This document shows, in pieces, positions 8,290 through 17,400 of a stretch of DNA of 47,928 bases. The DNA lies in assembly GCA_964415525.1 (NCBI GenBank), contig CAYQAS010000018.1, positions 1 to 47,928 of the forward strand. Direction: 5' to 3'. The DNA comes from CAZPUI01 sp964415525 (lineage in GTDB: Bacteria; Acidobacteriota; Holophagae; Holophagales; Holophagaceae). Numbering within the stretch: the stretch's first letter is position 1; each line of letters begins with the position of its first letter. The notes below the pieces were generated by a model. The model was not told where the DNA came from. It ran no database searches and worked only from the letters and a program-made list of their open reading frames with translations. The position numbers and the translations under genes were made by a program.

Positions 8290-8987
8290 AGGTCGCGGTG
8301 CCTCGCAATGTGGGTGGTGGCCTTGCGCCAGTAGTCGCCGTAGACCGCGCGCGTGCTCAGGGCATGCCCCTTCGAGCTGTCGCGGTGGTGCAGGATTCGG
8401 TTGTCGCCCAGGTAGATCGCGCCGTGGTTGGGCTCCATGGAATCGATCTGGATCAGGATCATGTCGTGGAGCTGTGGCTCACCCCGTACGACGGAAAAGC
8501 CGGCCTCCTCGAGGTGCTCCATGTAGAGGCTGCGGCCCTGCTTCCACCAGCCGTTCCATCGATGGACGTCGGGCAGCTCCACGCCCAGGCGGCGGTAGTA
8601 GTCCCGGATCAGCCCGAAGCAGTCGGTGCTGCCGTGCTCGAAGGTGCGGCCGAGGAGGTCCACCCGGCGCCCCATGGGCTCGAAGACCGCCCACTCCTGG
8701 GAGGGCCAGGACATGATCACCCAGGGCAGTCCCCAGGCCTCGATCGCGACCAGGTCCCCGGGCGAGGGGACGGGAGGGTGTTCGGGATGCACATGGAAAA
8801 AGCCCCGCATGACCCCGGACTTCTCAGCGTCCAGCCACTCACGAGGCGAGATGGCGAAGTGGTCCGCCACCCTCGAGGGCTGGCAGGCCCGGAAGACGAG
8901 CTGGCCGCCCTGCTCAACCCAGACACCGCAGGCCTCCCGGGGGAAACATGCCGCGGCGTGAACGATGGCGTCTTCGAGAGGAAACAT
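8283..8987 (-). CDS. K: Tail tip peptidase, lambda K-like (JAMM + NlpC/P60)
   Basis: The 234-residue product combines two peptidase domains. The first is a JAB/MPN domain with a complete JAMM motif: Glu18, then His65-x-His67, Ser75 and Asp78 in HVHPEHPPVPSPGD. The second is an NlpC/P60 domain with Cys123 in STDCFGLIRDYY and His188 in NHGAIYLGDN. In lambda-like phages this protein acts in tail-tip assembly and possibly in peptidoglycan cleavage during entry. I placed the start at the ATG at 8987, which gives the typical MFPLEDAIVHAA beginning; the longer open frame upstream is out-of-frame L sequence. It is flanked by L and I as in lambda. Confidence 0.93.
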   Translation of the reverse strand: MFPLEDAIVHAAACFPREACGVWVEQGGQLVFRACQPSRVADHFAISPREWLDAEKSGVMRGFFHVHPEHPPVPSPGDLVAIEAWGLPWVIMSWPSQEWAVFEPMGRRVDLLGRTFEHGSTDCFGLIRDYYRRLGVELPDVHRWNGWWKQGRSLYMEHLEEAGFSVVRGEPQLHDMILIQIDSMEPNHGAIYLGDNRILHHRDSSKGHALSTRAVYGDYWRKATTHIARHRDLC

Positions 8988-8989
8988 CG

Positions 8990-9667
8990 TCAGCCTCGCG
9001 TGATCAGGCCCACGCCGGGGAACCCGCCGTAGGGAAGCTCGTTGTTCTTGCCGAACCGGCACTCGCAGGAGCCGAGGCGCCGGCCGCACCGATCCTTCAG
9101 GGGGTCCGTGACCGGGTGGTCGCCCTCGTCGAAATAGCTGGTCCCGAGGTACCCACACAGGGGGCCGCGGTATTCGTGGGGGCAGTAGTTGGCGTTGTAG
9201 TTCCGCTTCGGCAGGCGCTGCCCCTCCAGGTCCAGGGCCGACGCCAACTCGAACTTGATGTATTCCCGGGTCTCCTCGGCCTTCCGCTCGAAGATGTAGA
9301 TCTCCTTCGGGAACTCCAGGGATGGGTTTGCGTCCGGGTTCCCATCGCGGTAGTTGGTCGCATCGAGGAAGCGCCCCAGGGTCATCCGGTGGGTGAGCAG
9401 GCATCCGTTCAGGTCCTTGTAGGCCCGGACCAACCCGCCCAGCTGACCCGTGAGGTTAGAGACGGTCAGGGTTGGCCTCGGAAGCCTGCCCTGCCCGTCG
9501 TACTCGATGCCTTCGATGGTGATGGGGAATGGTTGATAGGTGCGGCCGCCCCAGACCATCGGCTGCCCGAATTCATTGAGCCCCGGATGAAAGTAGAGGA
9601 TCCCCCCGCCCACCCGCGAAAGGTCGATCTCGTAGAACCGGACGAGGGAATCGAAGAGCTGGCTCAT
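8990..9667 (-). CDS. L: Minor tail protein L-like, Fe-S binding
   Basis: The 225-residue protein matches lambda minor tail protein L in length and in its C-terminal cysteine pattern: Cys162 (YCPHEYRGP), Cys171 (LCGYLG), Cys194 and Cys201. In lambda L the equivalent cysteines bind a 4Fe-4S cluster in the tail tip. A fifth cysteine, Cys203, is close by. The gene ends two bases before the K-like gene and overlaps the repeat-protein gene upstream by four bases, so translation is probably coupled. Confidence 0.92.
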   Translation of the reverse strand: MSQLFDSLVRFYEIDLSRVGGGILYFHPGLNEFGQPMVWGGRTYQPFPITIEGIEYDGQGRLPRPTLTVSNLTGQLGGLVRAYKDLNGCLLTHRMTLGRFLDATNYRDGNPDANPSLEFPKEIYIFERKAEETREYIKFELASALDLEGQRLPKRNYNANYCPHEYRGPLCGYLGTSYFDEGDHPVTDPLKDRCGRRLGSCECRFGKNNELPYGGFPGVGLITRG

Positions 9668-10695
9668 AAGCCCATCCTCTGAATCGCGGCCATCAGCGCA
9701 TCACGCTTGATTCCGCCCTGGGCAAGGCCGTTGACCGCGGGGTCCTGGATCACGCGGAAGCCAACGCCCTCGACCCAGTTGAAGAAGACGTGCCTGACAT
9801 CGGCATTGGCGACCCCGGAGTAGGCGCAACGGCCAGCCGTCGATCCAGCCAGAGAGACCTTGGTCTTGGTGGCACTGCTGAAGGCGAATTGGCCAATGAC
9901 CGAAGTCGGTCTCAGCACAGTCTGTGCGGCCGTTGCGGTGTAGGCGAACCGACCGAGCACAGCCACCGACGAGCGGATGCCGACCGCCGCCATTGCCGAG
10001 AAGGCGAACTGCCCGGATGTCCTGGATGCAAGTGCGATGGCGGATGCGGTCATCGCCGAGAACCCGAATGCACCCTGGCTGACGGCGGATGCCGCCAGGG
10101 AGGCCAGGAGGTTGCCCTTCGCACCGAAGGTGCCCCTGACCTCCCCAGCCGCGGCAAGGATCGCCAGGGATGTCCCGGAGAACTGTGCCAATCCGAAGAC
10201 GGTCCCGCTCTGCTTGAGCAACTGCGTGGTGTTCCCCGTGAACCCGAACTGGCCGTAGACCCTGTGGGTCTGAAGCACGGAACCCTGCACGCTGCCCCGG
10301 AAGCCATAGCTGCCGTAGGCCCTCCAATTGACCGGGATACCGATGATGTTGGCGGTGAATCCGTATGCCCCAGTGGACTTGACGGCGTAGTTCTGGCCGA
10401 GGTTCGGAGCCCCGAAGAATCCGTACCCGGACTGAACCTTGGAACCACACGCCAGAGAAGCCACTCCGGATCCGGTATGCCCAAAGGCCCCGGAGATGGC
10501 CAAGGGCCGGACCAGCGTTGGGCCGGGAGATCCACTGAACCCGTAGCGCGCCGCCCCCGCCACAGAGACCGAGACGACCACAGAAGCCAGGACGGCCCCA
10601 GCGAAACCGAACCGGTTCTGAACGTAGGCCCAGCATCCGGAGGCCTCCTCGGAGTTGATCTCGGCCGTGTTGAGGGTGCTTGCGTTCAGGAGCAT
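9664..10695 (-). CDS. Repetitive tail-associated protein with 20-residue repeats
   Basis: After about 28 residues, nearly all of this 343-residue protein consists of tandem units of about 20 residues. Each begins with an aromatic-small-aromatic triplet, for example FGFSG, YGFTA, FAFSA or FAYTA, and usually ends in a glycine or small residue. I count about fourteen units, followed by a 45-residue non-repetitive tail. A constant 20-residue period with alternating aromatic and small residues suggests a beta-solenoid or beta-roll. It lies between the L-like gene and other tail-tip genes, so it is probably a virion or adhesion protein. I do not recognise the family. Confidence 0.85.
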   Translation of the reverse strand: MLLNASTLNTAEINSEEASGCWAYVQNRFGFAGAVLASVVVSVSVAGAARYGFSGSPGPTLVRPLAISGAFGHTGSGVASLACGSKVQSGYGFFGAPNLGQNYAVKSTGAYGFTANIIGIPVNWRAYGSYGFRGSVQGSVLQTHRVYGQFGFTGNTTQLLKQSGTVFGLAQFSGTSLAILAAAGEVRGTFGAKGNLLASLAASAVSQGAFGFSAMTASAIALASRTSGQFAFSAMAAVGIRSSVAVLGRFAYTATAAQTVLRPTSVIGQFAFSSATKTKVSLAGSTAGRCAYSGVANADVRHVFFNWVEGVGFRVIQDPAVNGLAQGGIKRDALMAAIQRMGL

Positions 10696-10696
10696 C

Positions 10697-11152
10697 TCAG
10701 CGCCTCGTGAGCTTCACTGGATGCCCCGTCTTCCGCTCCACTTCGATTGCGACCTGCTGCGGCTCGGGAATTGGGTCCATCAGCAAACCCAGGATGCTGA
10801 GGATGATGGCGGCCGCCTGGGCACACTCGACAGCCTCGGATTTTCGATTGATGCCGATGGCCGCGAGAATCCCGTTCCACACGGAGTAGCGCCGACGGGA
10901 CAACGTCTTCATGACCGTGGCGATCTGGCCGGGTTGCCAATCGAGACCGGTCTCCTGGACACCGTCCGGAAGCGCATCGCCTTCCACGGGCACCAGGCGG
11001 AAGCCGGACCGTGGGTAGCTCTCGAAGTAGCAGGTGAGGCCGTCCCACTCCACAGCGACCGCCACATGGTCCCACTGGGAGGAGGTGGCGTGCCGAACCA
11101 CGGAGCCGACCGGGCCCCGCCCATTCCAGTAGTAAAGGCGCACTGGGTTCAT
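10697..11152 (-). CDS. Possible permuted papain-like (NlpC/P60 or YiiX-like) hydrolase
   Basis: The 151-residue product starts MNPVRLYYWNGRGPVGSVV. A histidine in SSQWDHVAVAVEW is followed by beta strands and, near residue 115, by a cysteine at the start of a hydrophobic helix (AVECAQAAAIILSIL). That order, His then Cys, is the one found in circularly permuted papain-fold enzymes such as YiiX and LRAT-like hydrolases, often cell-wall or lipid amidases. The assignment is tentative. The gene overlaps the preceding one by a few bases inside the tail-tip block, where a wall-degrading activity would make sense. Confidence 0.6.
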   Translation of the reverse strand: MNPVRLYYWNGRGPVGSVVRHATSSQWDHVAVAVEWDGLTCYFESYPRSGFRLVPVEGDALPDGVQETGLDWQPGQIATVMKTLSRRRYSVWNGILAAIGINRKSEAVECAQAAAIILSILGLLMDPIPEPQQVAIEVERKTGHPVKLTRR

Positions 11153-11156
11153 CGGG

Positions 11157-11729
11157 TCATTCCATGACGAAGGCGGCCAAAGGCCGGTCCAGCAGGAGGC
11201 GCTGTTCCCCGGGCTTGAAGCCCGAGTTGACGACCTCCTCGGTGAAGAGGAGCTTTTCGGAGACGCCAGCCTTGGTCTGGTAGACCAGCACTCCCGCGCC
11301 GTCCTTGACCCTGGCGAAGACCCAGCGAGCGTTGCCGTTGGGCATGCCCGCGAAGTCCAGCGGCTGGAGCGGAACACGCCACTTCCGGTCCACGCAGGCG
11401 CGCTTCCCCATCACCTGGATCTCGAAGTTGACAGTGAGCTCGGCACCGGCCGGGATGGTTATCTCGCCGTCCTCGTGCTTCAGTTCCAGGTCCGGATGAC
11501 CGGTGTGGGCCTCACCCACCGTGCAGCTCGTGATCACGATGTGGGGGGCTTGAAGCTGGGGGAACCGAGCGACCATGTAGGCCTCTCGGTCCAGAAGCAC
11601 CCAATCCGATCCCCGGAAGTTCGCCTTGAGGGTCTCGGTCTCCTCGGGCGGCACGATGGAGGTGCACCGGTCCGTGGGTGTTTCGGATTCCCCCGTGAAC
11701 CAGCCGTATAGGTCGAAGGTGTAGAACAT
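11157..11729 (-). CDS. Tail-region structural protein, unknown
   Basis: The 190-residue protein is beta-rich, with no signal peptide or membrane segment. It starts MFYTFDLYGWFTGESETPTD and contains segments such as ITIPAGAELTVNFEIQV typical of virion beta-sandwich domains. I do not recognise it. It lies between two other tail-tip or fibre genes in the late operon, so a baseplate or tip component is likely. GGAGG precedes its start. Confidence 0.7.
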   Translation of the reverse strand: MFYTFDLYGWFTGESETPTDRCTSIVPPEETETLKANFRGSDWVLLDREAYMVARFPQLQAPHIVITSCTVGEAHTGHPDLELKHEDGEITIPAGAELTVNFEIQVMGKRACVDRKWRVPLQPLDFAGMPNGNARWVFARVKDGAGVLVYQTKAGVSEKLLFTEEVVNSGFKPGEQRLLLDRPLAAFVME

Positions 11730-11738
11730 GGGGGCCTC

Positions 11739-12215
11739 CTACCTCACGACGATGGTCAGGCCCGCGAAGGCAAGGTGCAGATGTGGAGGTAGATCCCGGT
11801 TGATGGTTTCCTCCCGGATCCGGTAGAACCCCGGCTCTTTGGGGGTCCACTTCACGACACCAGTGCCGTTCTCAATGGAAACGAAGACCGGGGTTGTGCG
11901 GCCTCCGTCCACCTCCAAGGGGAGATGGAAACTCCCGTTCAGGGCAGTCGTGACGGTGGCGGTCAATTCCGTACCGATGTCGCAGGCGTACCGCGTGCTC
12001 TCAATCTGGCTTGCCCCGGCAAGCACGATCCCGAGCGGGATCCTCGGGGCTCCCCTGGGAGCCTCCGGAACGAAGAAGTCCGTTCCGTTGTATAGCCAAC
12101 CCGGTCCCACCTCCTGATGGGCAGTGATGTCGACCAGGGTCAGCCCCGGGATGGCGAGGGTCTCAGTCTCCACCACGTTGACGACGACGTTTTCGTTGAC
12201 GATTGCTGCTCTCAT
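11739..12215 (-). CDS. Tail fibre accessory-like protein
   Basis: The 158-residue product begins MRAAIVNENVVVNVVETE and continues VGPGWLYNGTDFFVPEAP. This type of N-terminus, with a short beta hairpin and a GxGWxYNGxxF pattern, is common in small phage proteins encoded beside tail fibres. The C-terminal part (about 75-158) is a beta-sandwich of unknown type. Its place directly downstream of the glycine-rich fibre gene supports a fibre-associated role. The assignment is by pattern only. Confidence 0.65.
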   Translation of the reverse strand: MRAAIVNENVVVNVVETETLAIPGLTLVDITAHQEVGPGWLYNGTDFFVPEAPRGAPRIPLGIVLAGASQIESTRYACDIGTELTATVTTALNGSFHLPLEVDGGRTTPVFVSIENGTGVVKWTPKEPGFYRIREETINRDLPPHLHLAFAGLTIVVR

Positions 12216-12225
12216 GCGTCACCCC

Positions 12226-13434
12226 TCACCACACGTAGATGCGGATTTCTCCGCGGCCACCGGTTCCGCCATTGCCGGCCTTCACACCAGTACTGCTCGC
12301 GGATCCGCCGCCTCCACCGCCACCGGGAGCACCGCCGTTGCCTCCGTTCGTTCCGACACCACCGGACGTGCTGATGCCGCCTCCACCTCCGCCGGTCCCA
12401 GACAGCGCACCTCCGGTCCCTGCAAAGCCAGCCGTCGGTGCGGATCCATTGACTCCAGCCGCCCCGCCGCCACCGGACCCCCAGGTGCCAACTGCGCCAC
12501 CAGCCTGCGGGGCGGCATAGCCAGAGCCGAAACCTCCACCGGCACCTCCACCGCCACCCCCAATGATCGAGGCGTATCCAGGGGTGGCGGTGGCAACGTC
12601 TCCTACAGAGCTCGCGCTCTTCCCCCCGAGACCTCCAGCAAATTCCGCACTTCCATACCCGGTGCTGCTCGAGGCAGCGAGGCCCAATGCCAGCGCTCCA
12701 GCGAGGTTTACCGTAGCCCCCGAGACAGAACCGCCCGGCCCTCCGGCGTTGGTGTTGGCGGTAGTAGATGTGGCGAAGGCACCAGCGCCACCGCTACCTC
12801 CATTCGCGTTGACCAGCGTGATCCCGGCGCCGTTGTTGTCCTTGATCGTGCTCATGCCGCCGGCGCTGCCGTTGGTTCCGTCCGCGCCGGTGTTTCCGTT
12901 CCCGCCGTTCCCGCCAGCTCCGACCGTGCATTGGAGAGGGAACGTCAAATCGGCAATTCGGAACATGCGCCAGAATCGGGCGCCTCCTCCGCCCCCTGCG
13001 CCGCCAGGCGTGCAGTATCCGCTGGCACTGGCCCCACCTCCACCGCCACCCCCACCACCGACGACTTCGAGAAGCAGCATCGCGCCCGTGGCTGGGCGGG
13101 GGAAGCTGTTCACACCGGCCGTGTAGACGGCGCACTGGGTCGACGGGACGGATCCGGCCGTAAAGCGGTGCTCCGCCTTGTCGCCGGTGCTCCAGGACTG
13201 GTCTGCCGTGCCTTCCTGGCCCTTGGTAATCGCGACCACGGAGCTGCCAGCGGTGTGGGCCGTCACCGTCACGATCTCGATCTTGCTCTCGTCCGCGCTG
13301 GCAAGGGTGAGCAGCATGAAGTCGGGAGCCGTGACGGTGATCAGGCCTGTCTGGTCGAGCGTGGCTGTCGTCGCGCCCGCGGAGAGCGGGGCGGCGAGCT
13401 TTGCCTTGAAATTGTTCTGGAACAGCTGAGCCAT
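12226..13434 (-). CDS. Glycine-rich tail fibre / adhesin
   Basis: The N-terminal 110 residues (MAQLFQNNFKAKLAAPLSAG onward) form a beta-rich domain common to phage fibre proteins that anchors to the tail. From about residue 120 the protein is dominated by glycine runs (for example GGGGGGGGGASASG, GGGGGAGGGFGSG) separated by short variable segments. Glycine-rich repeats of this kind form polyglycine-II helix sandwiches in phage adhesins such as S16 gp38, where the loops determine host binding; here that is an analogy. The protein ends GGTGGRGEIRIYVW, a terminal strand motif common to glycine-rich fibres. Local GC content is high because of the glycine codons. Confidence 0.85.
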   Translation of the reverse strand: MAQLFQNNFKAKLAAPLSAGATTATLDQTGLITVTAPDFMLLTLASADESKIEIVTVTAHTAGSSVVAITKGQEGTADQSWSTGDKAEHRFTAGSVPSTQCAVYTAGVNSFPRPATGAMLLLEVVGGGGGGGGGASASGYCTPGGAGGGGGARFWRMFRIADLTFPLQCTVGAGGNGGNGNTGADGTNGSAGGMSTIKDNNGAGITLVNANGGSGGAGAFATSTTANTNAGGPGGSVSGATVNLAGALALGLAASSSTGYGSAEFAGGLGGKSASSVGDVATATPGYASIIGGGGGGAGGGFGSGYAAPQAGGAVGTWGSGGGGAAGVNGSAPTAGFAGTGGALSGTGGGGGGISTSGGVGTNGGNGGAPGGGGGGGSASSTGVKAGNGGTGGRGEIRIYVW

Positions 13435-13441
13435 ACCCGCC

Positions 13442-14134
13442 TCAGTCGAGGGTGATCTGGATGCCGCCGTACGAGGTGTTGGCCACCCCTGCAGCGAAAG
13501 TCATCTGGTCAGTGGCGCCGACGACCTTGGGGGTCTGGAGCGGATACCAGTGGAGGCAGTTGCCGGCGCCGGAAGCCGCGTCATAGATCGCGATGCCCCA
13601 GATGGGTCCCCAGGCGGCGGGAGTAGCCGCGGGGAACTGGACGGCGGAGAGGTTTGAGATGGTGCCGGTGATGCCGGTGCTTGCGGAGGCAGAGGCAGCA
13701 AGGTTGGTTCCCATCACGGCGGCAAGAGAACAGGTCCAGGCCTGCCGCGCGTAGGCGTTGCCGGAGGGCTCAGCAACCGGTGCCACAGAGGTCATCGCAC
13801 CGAGGGCCACGGTCTGTTCGGTCCAGACGACGCCGCCGTCCGTGACCGTTCCGCCGCTGGTGGTGGGCCACGCGGGCTCACCGGCTCCTGTCGTGCCAGC
13901 CGTGGTGCACTTGTAGAGGCGGCCGTTCGGGGTGGTGGGCCACGCGAACTGCCCGACGGTGTAGGCCGTGGAGCGCAGGGCCACACCCTGATTCGGGAAG
14001 GAGGCCCCACCGATCAGGCCGACGTAGAGCGACGGCGCAGCGGACCAGGTGAGCGTTTTTCCATTGATGGTCGCGTTCTGCCCACGCAAGAACACGTCCT
14101 GGATCAGGTTCTCGAGGAAGTTGGTGGCCGACAT
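13442..14134 (-). CDS. Tail fibre-like structural protein
   Basis: The 230-residue protein starts MSATNFLENLIQDVFLRGQ and has SLYVGLIGG shortly after. This pattern (LENxIxDxxLRG then LYVGL) recurs in phage fibre or appendage proteins of unknown detailed function. A central module (about 60-105; FAWPTTPNGRLYKCTTAG, then GEPAWPTTSGG) resembles a small carbohydrate-binding-like insert often seen in virion proteins. It lies between the M-like gene and the glycine-rich fibre gene. Confidence 0.7.
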   Translation of the reverse strand: MSATNFLENLIQDVFLRGQNATINGKTLTWSAAPSLYVGLIGGASFPNQGVALRSTAYTVGQFAWPTTPNGRLYKCTTAGTTGAGEPAWPTTSGGTVTDGGVVWTEQTVALGAMTSVAPVAEPSGNAYARQAWTCSLAAVMGTNLAASASASTGITGTISNLSAVQFPAATPAAWGPIWGIAIYDAASGAGNCLHWYPLQTPKVVGATDQMTFAAGVANTSYGGIQITLD

Positions 14135-14482
14135 TTAAGGGACCTCCTGAAAGGTGACGGTGATGGTGTTGCTGTTTGGGGAGACGGGAACGAGCTTCCA
14201 CTCTCCGTCGGTGACGAACTTACGAATGACGTCGCTCAGGCGCAGCTGAGCGGTGAAGGGCGTGCAACCGCCGCGGGCCTCGAAGAACGCCACGATCACG
14301 TTGGCCTCGGCATCCGTGCGTCCGGAGAAGGACAGCGGCACGCGCTTGAGCATCGTGTTGAGGCCTTGCCCCATGCGCTGGGCGTAGCCATCGCCGTAGC
14401 CGACCGTGAAAATGCGCGGCGTGGTCCCGATCTGCGGGGACCAGTCCGGGAGCCACGTGAATTCGGGGGTCGGATCTGCCAT
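14135..14482 (-). CDS. M: Minor tail protein, lambda M-like
   Basis: The 115-residue product carries the M-family signature: FTWLPDWSPQIGTTPRIFTV, then YGDGYAQRMGQGLN, a central SFSGRTDAEANVIVAFFEAR, and a final beta strand TVTFQEVP. Lambda M has 109 residues. It acts in tail-tip assembly between the tape measure and L proteins, and the gene order here (H-like, then M-like) agrees. Confidence 0.9.
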   Translation of the reverse strand: MADPTPEFTWLPDWSPQIGTTPRIFTVGYGDGYAQRMGQGLNTMLKRVPLSFSGRTDAEANVIVAFFEARGGCTPFTAQLRLSDVIRKFVTDGEWKLVPVSPNSNTITVTFQEVP

Positions 14483-14485
14483 GGC

Positions 14486-17400
14486 CTACCTCGCACCAAA
14501 CACGGGGCGAAGCAGCCCGCCCGGCCGCATGTTCTTCAGAGCCCACTGGTTCATGTGGCTCTCCAAGCTCTTCGCGATGTCCTGCCCCCGGGCACCGGCC
14601 TGGACATCCGTTTTGGTTGAGCCGTCGGAAGCGATGGTGACGCTGATGTGATTGGTGATCGAGGGAGCAGGTCCCGAAAAGCCAACAGACGAATTCGTCT
14701 CTTCGCCACCGAAATCGAACCCAGAACCTGAGGACCTTGAAGTGCCGGAAGCCGGAAGTGAGATTGGCGATGTTGAGGACGTTCCAATGGGGTCCAGAGG
14801 GGTGTCACCAAAGACGCTGGTCGTTGTCGTGACTGGCCCACCCCACTCGAACGAGAACATCAGCCCGAGCAGCTGCTCGAAGCCCTTCTGGGCATACATC
14901 CTGGCCATGTTGCGCAGGACGGAACTCGCCATCCTGTCGAAGTTCCACTCCACATCCTTGATGCCACTGGCCCACTTCGAGAATGCATCTGCAGCCTCCT
15001 CGCCGAGCTGAACGGCGCCGTCATAGATCACCTCGAAGGTGTAGGAGGCCTGCTTCCTCAGGTCGATCAGGGCACGGGAATAGACAGATGGGTCCAGCTC
15101 AGCCTTGATGGCACTCAAAGCCTTGATCTGCTCAAGGGCATGCCCCTCCGGGTTGTACCGTTGGGTCACGGAGTCCTTGAACTCCTTCGCCGCTCTTGCA
15201 GCCTCAAGGAATCGAGCGGGAGCCTCTGCGAGCGCCGTGTTGTATTCAGTCTGCGAGATCGAGCCTGCAGCAAGGAGGGTCTTCAGCCGTTTTACCTCCG
15301 CCTCGTAGGACTCTCGATCCTGCCTCCCCTTGGCCGCGACTTGGAACGTCCCCCACAGCGCCTGGACGCGCTTTGTGGTGTTTGACCTCTCGCCCTCAAT
15401 CTCAGACCGACGAAATTCCGAGTCCAGTTCCTGCACACGTTCTCTCTCGGCCTTCTCGTAGATCTGACGGACCCTCTCGCGCGCCTCCCCCAGTTCCTTC
15501 CCTGCCAGGTGGTATTTCTCGGCGAGGGTCTTGATTTTGACCGCCTCCTCGTCCGCCTTCGTCAGCACGGACCATTCGCCAGACGCGAGTTCGGCTGCGC
15601 CGAGGAGGTTGTCCTTCTTGAGGTCCTTGAGGAAGGCCTTCTGCTCCTCAGCAATTTTCTGGGCTGCCTGGGCTGCCTGAGCCGCCTTCAGCTGCGCCTC
15701 GCTCTGGCGACGCGCCTCGTCCTGGTCGTCCTTGGACTTGGTTGCGCGGTCGCGCTCCTTGGCGGCGGCCTCGTCCCGCTTCCGAATGGTTACAGAAACG
15801 ATTTCGTTATATTCAGCCTGGGTCTTATTGAGTGCTGCTTGAGCGAGTTGGACCTTCCACAGGGCATCGTCGTAATCACTGGTGCCTTTGACGGATTCGT
15901 AGGTCTTGAAGTCAGCCTTGGCCCGTTCGAGGGCAGATTGCTGCTCGCCGAACTTCTTTTCTGCTATCGCAAGCTTTGCGACAACTTCGTCTCCCAGCCC
16001 TGCCTCACCTTGGCGGCCTTGGGCTGATAGGGTTGCCTTTCGATCGAGAAGAGCTACCTCCTCTCGGAGCTTGACGAGATATGCCTCAACAGAGTCATAC
16101 GCCTTATCCGTATCGCTCCGGAGCGCCTGATAGGCCTTCGGCCCAACGATGGACAGCACTCCCAGTGCGGCGATGGTTGCGCCCACGGGGCCGCCCAAGG
16201 CGGTCACAACTGCGGAGAATCCCCGACCGGCCATTTCTCCAGCCTTCGAAGCCAAGGTGTTCCGCTGCTGGGCGTCGGTGAGCTTGCCTGTGGCCACTTC
16301 AAGCTCGGCCTGGGCGAGGGTTCGCGATTTCGCCGTCGCCACGCTGGCGAAGTCCACCACTTGGGCATCCCGCTGGGTGCTCAGTCTCCGAAGTTCCGCC
16401 TGCTCCTCGCGGAGGGAGGCGTCCGCAGCCTGCACCCGGACTTGCGCGAGATCGACGTACTCGCCCGCCTTCGAAAGCTGCCCGCGGGACGCACCACCGG
16501 CAGCCGTGCCAGCAGTCTGCGCCGCCATGGCGCGGTTGAGGGCCTCTTGGGCGGCGGCGCGGGCGGTGGTTGCCCGGGACACGGCCAGTTCCTGTTGAGC
16601 GAGCTGCTGGTCAAGCCCGATCTGCTCGGCGCTCTTCGCAACCACGAAGTTCTGAGACTCCAGCACGGCAAGGCGGGCCTTGGCAGAGCGAACGGCGCCT
16701 TCTGCGTACGCCTCCTCCTCGATACGAGCAAGGCTGAGAGCCTTCACATAGTCGAGAGCGCCGCGCGCCTTGGACCCAAACCCAGCGTCGTCTCCCATCT
16801 TGGGATTCACGAATTCCTGCTGGATGCCACCGATGCCTTGGCCGGCTCGGACAGCGACGTAGGCCCCCGCCAGCGCCAGGACCGCGTCTCGGTGCTCCAG
16901 GGTGAACTTGGCCGCGCTGATCGAGCCAGTGATGGCCTTGTTGCCGAAATCGACGATCTGGGGCGTGGCCTGCTGGATAGCATCCGTGATGCCCAGGATG
17001 GAATTGCGGACAGCGTCGTTGCTGCCGCCCTGGCCCAGCTTATAAAGGGCCATGTCAACGGTGTCGCCCAGATTCGACCAGGCGCCCTCCAGGGTCTTTG
17101 CCTGTCGTGCCATGCCGTCGCCGAAGCGAGAGTCCGAGATCTTGGCGACCGCCTGTCCGATCTCGTAAGACGACTTAGAGGCGGTCACCGCCATATCGCC
17201 CATGGAGATCCGAACCTTTTCCCCAATCGTCTGGACGCTGAATCCGAGCTGCTTCATGGGCTCAATTTCGCCGGCAGACAGCGAACCGACGGCCATCACG
17301 ACATCCTTCAGGGACCGCTGACGCGCGCTGGCCAGGTTGCCAAGGCTCTCCATCGACTTCAGAGAGGGGTCCAAGCCGCGGACCCGGAGCATGGTGTAGG

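Noticed and set aside
12124..13455. Plus-strand frame opposite the glycine-rich fibre
   Set aside because: It is the Arg/Ser/Thr-rich mirror of glycine codons and lacks a ribosome site; the minus gene has a normal fibre N-terminus.
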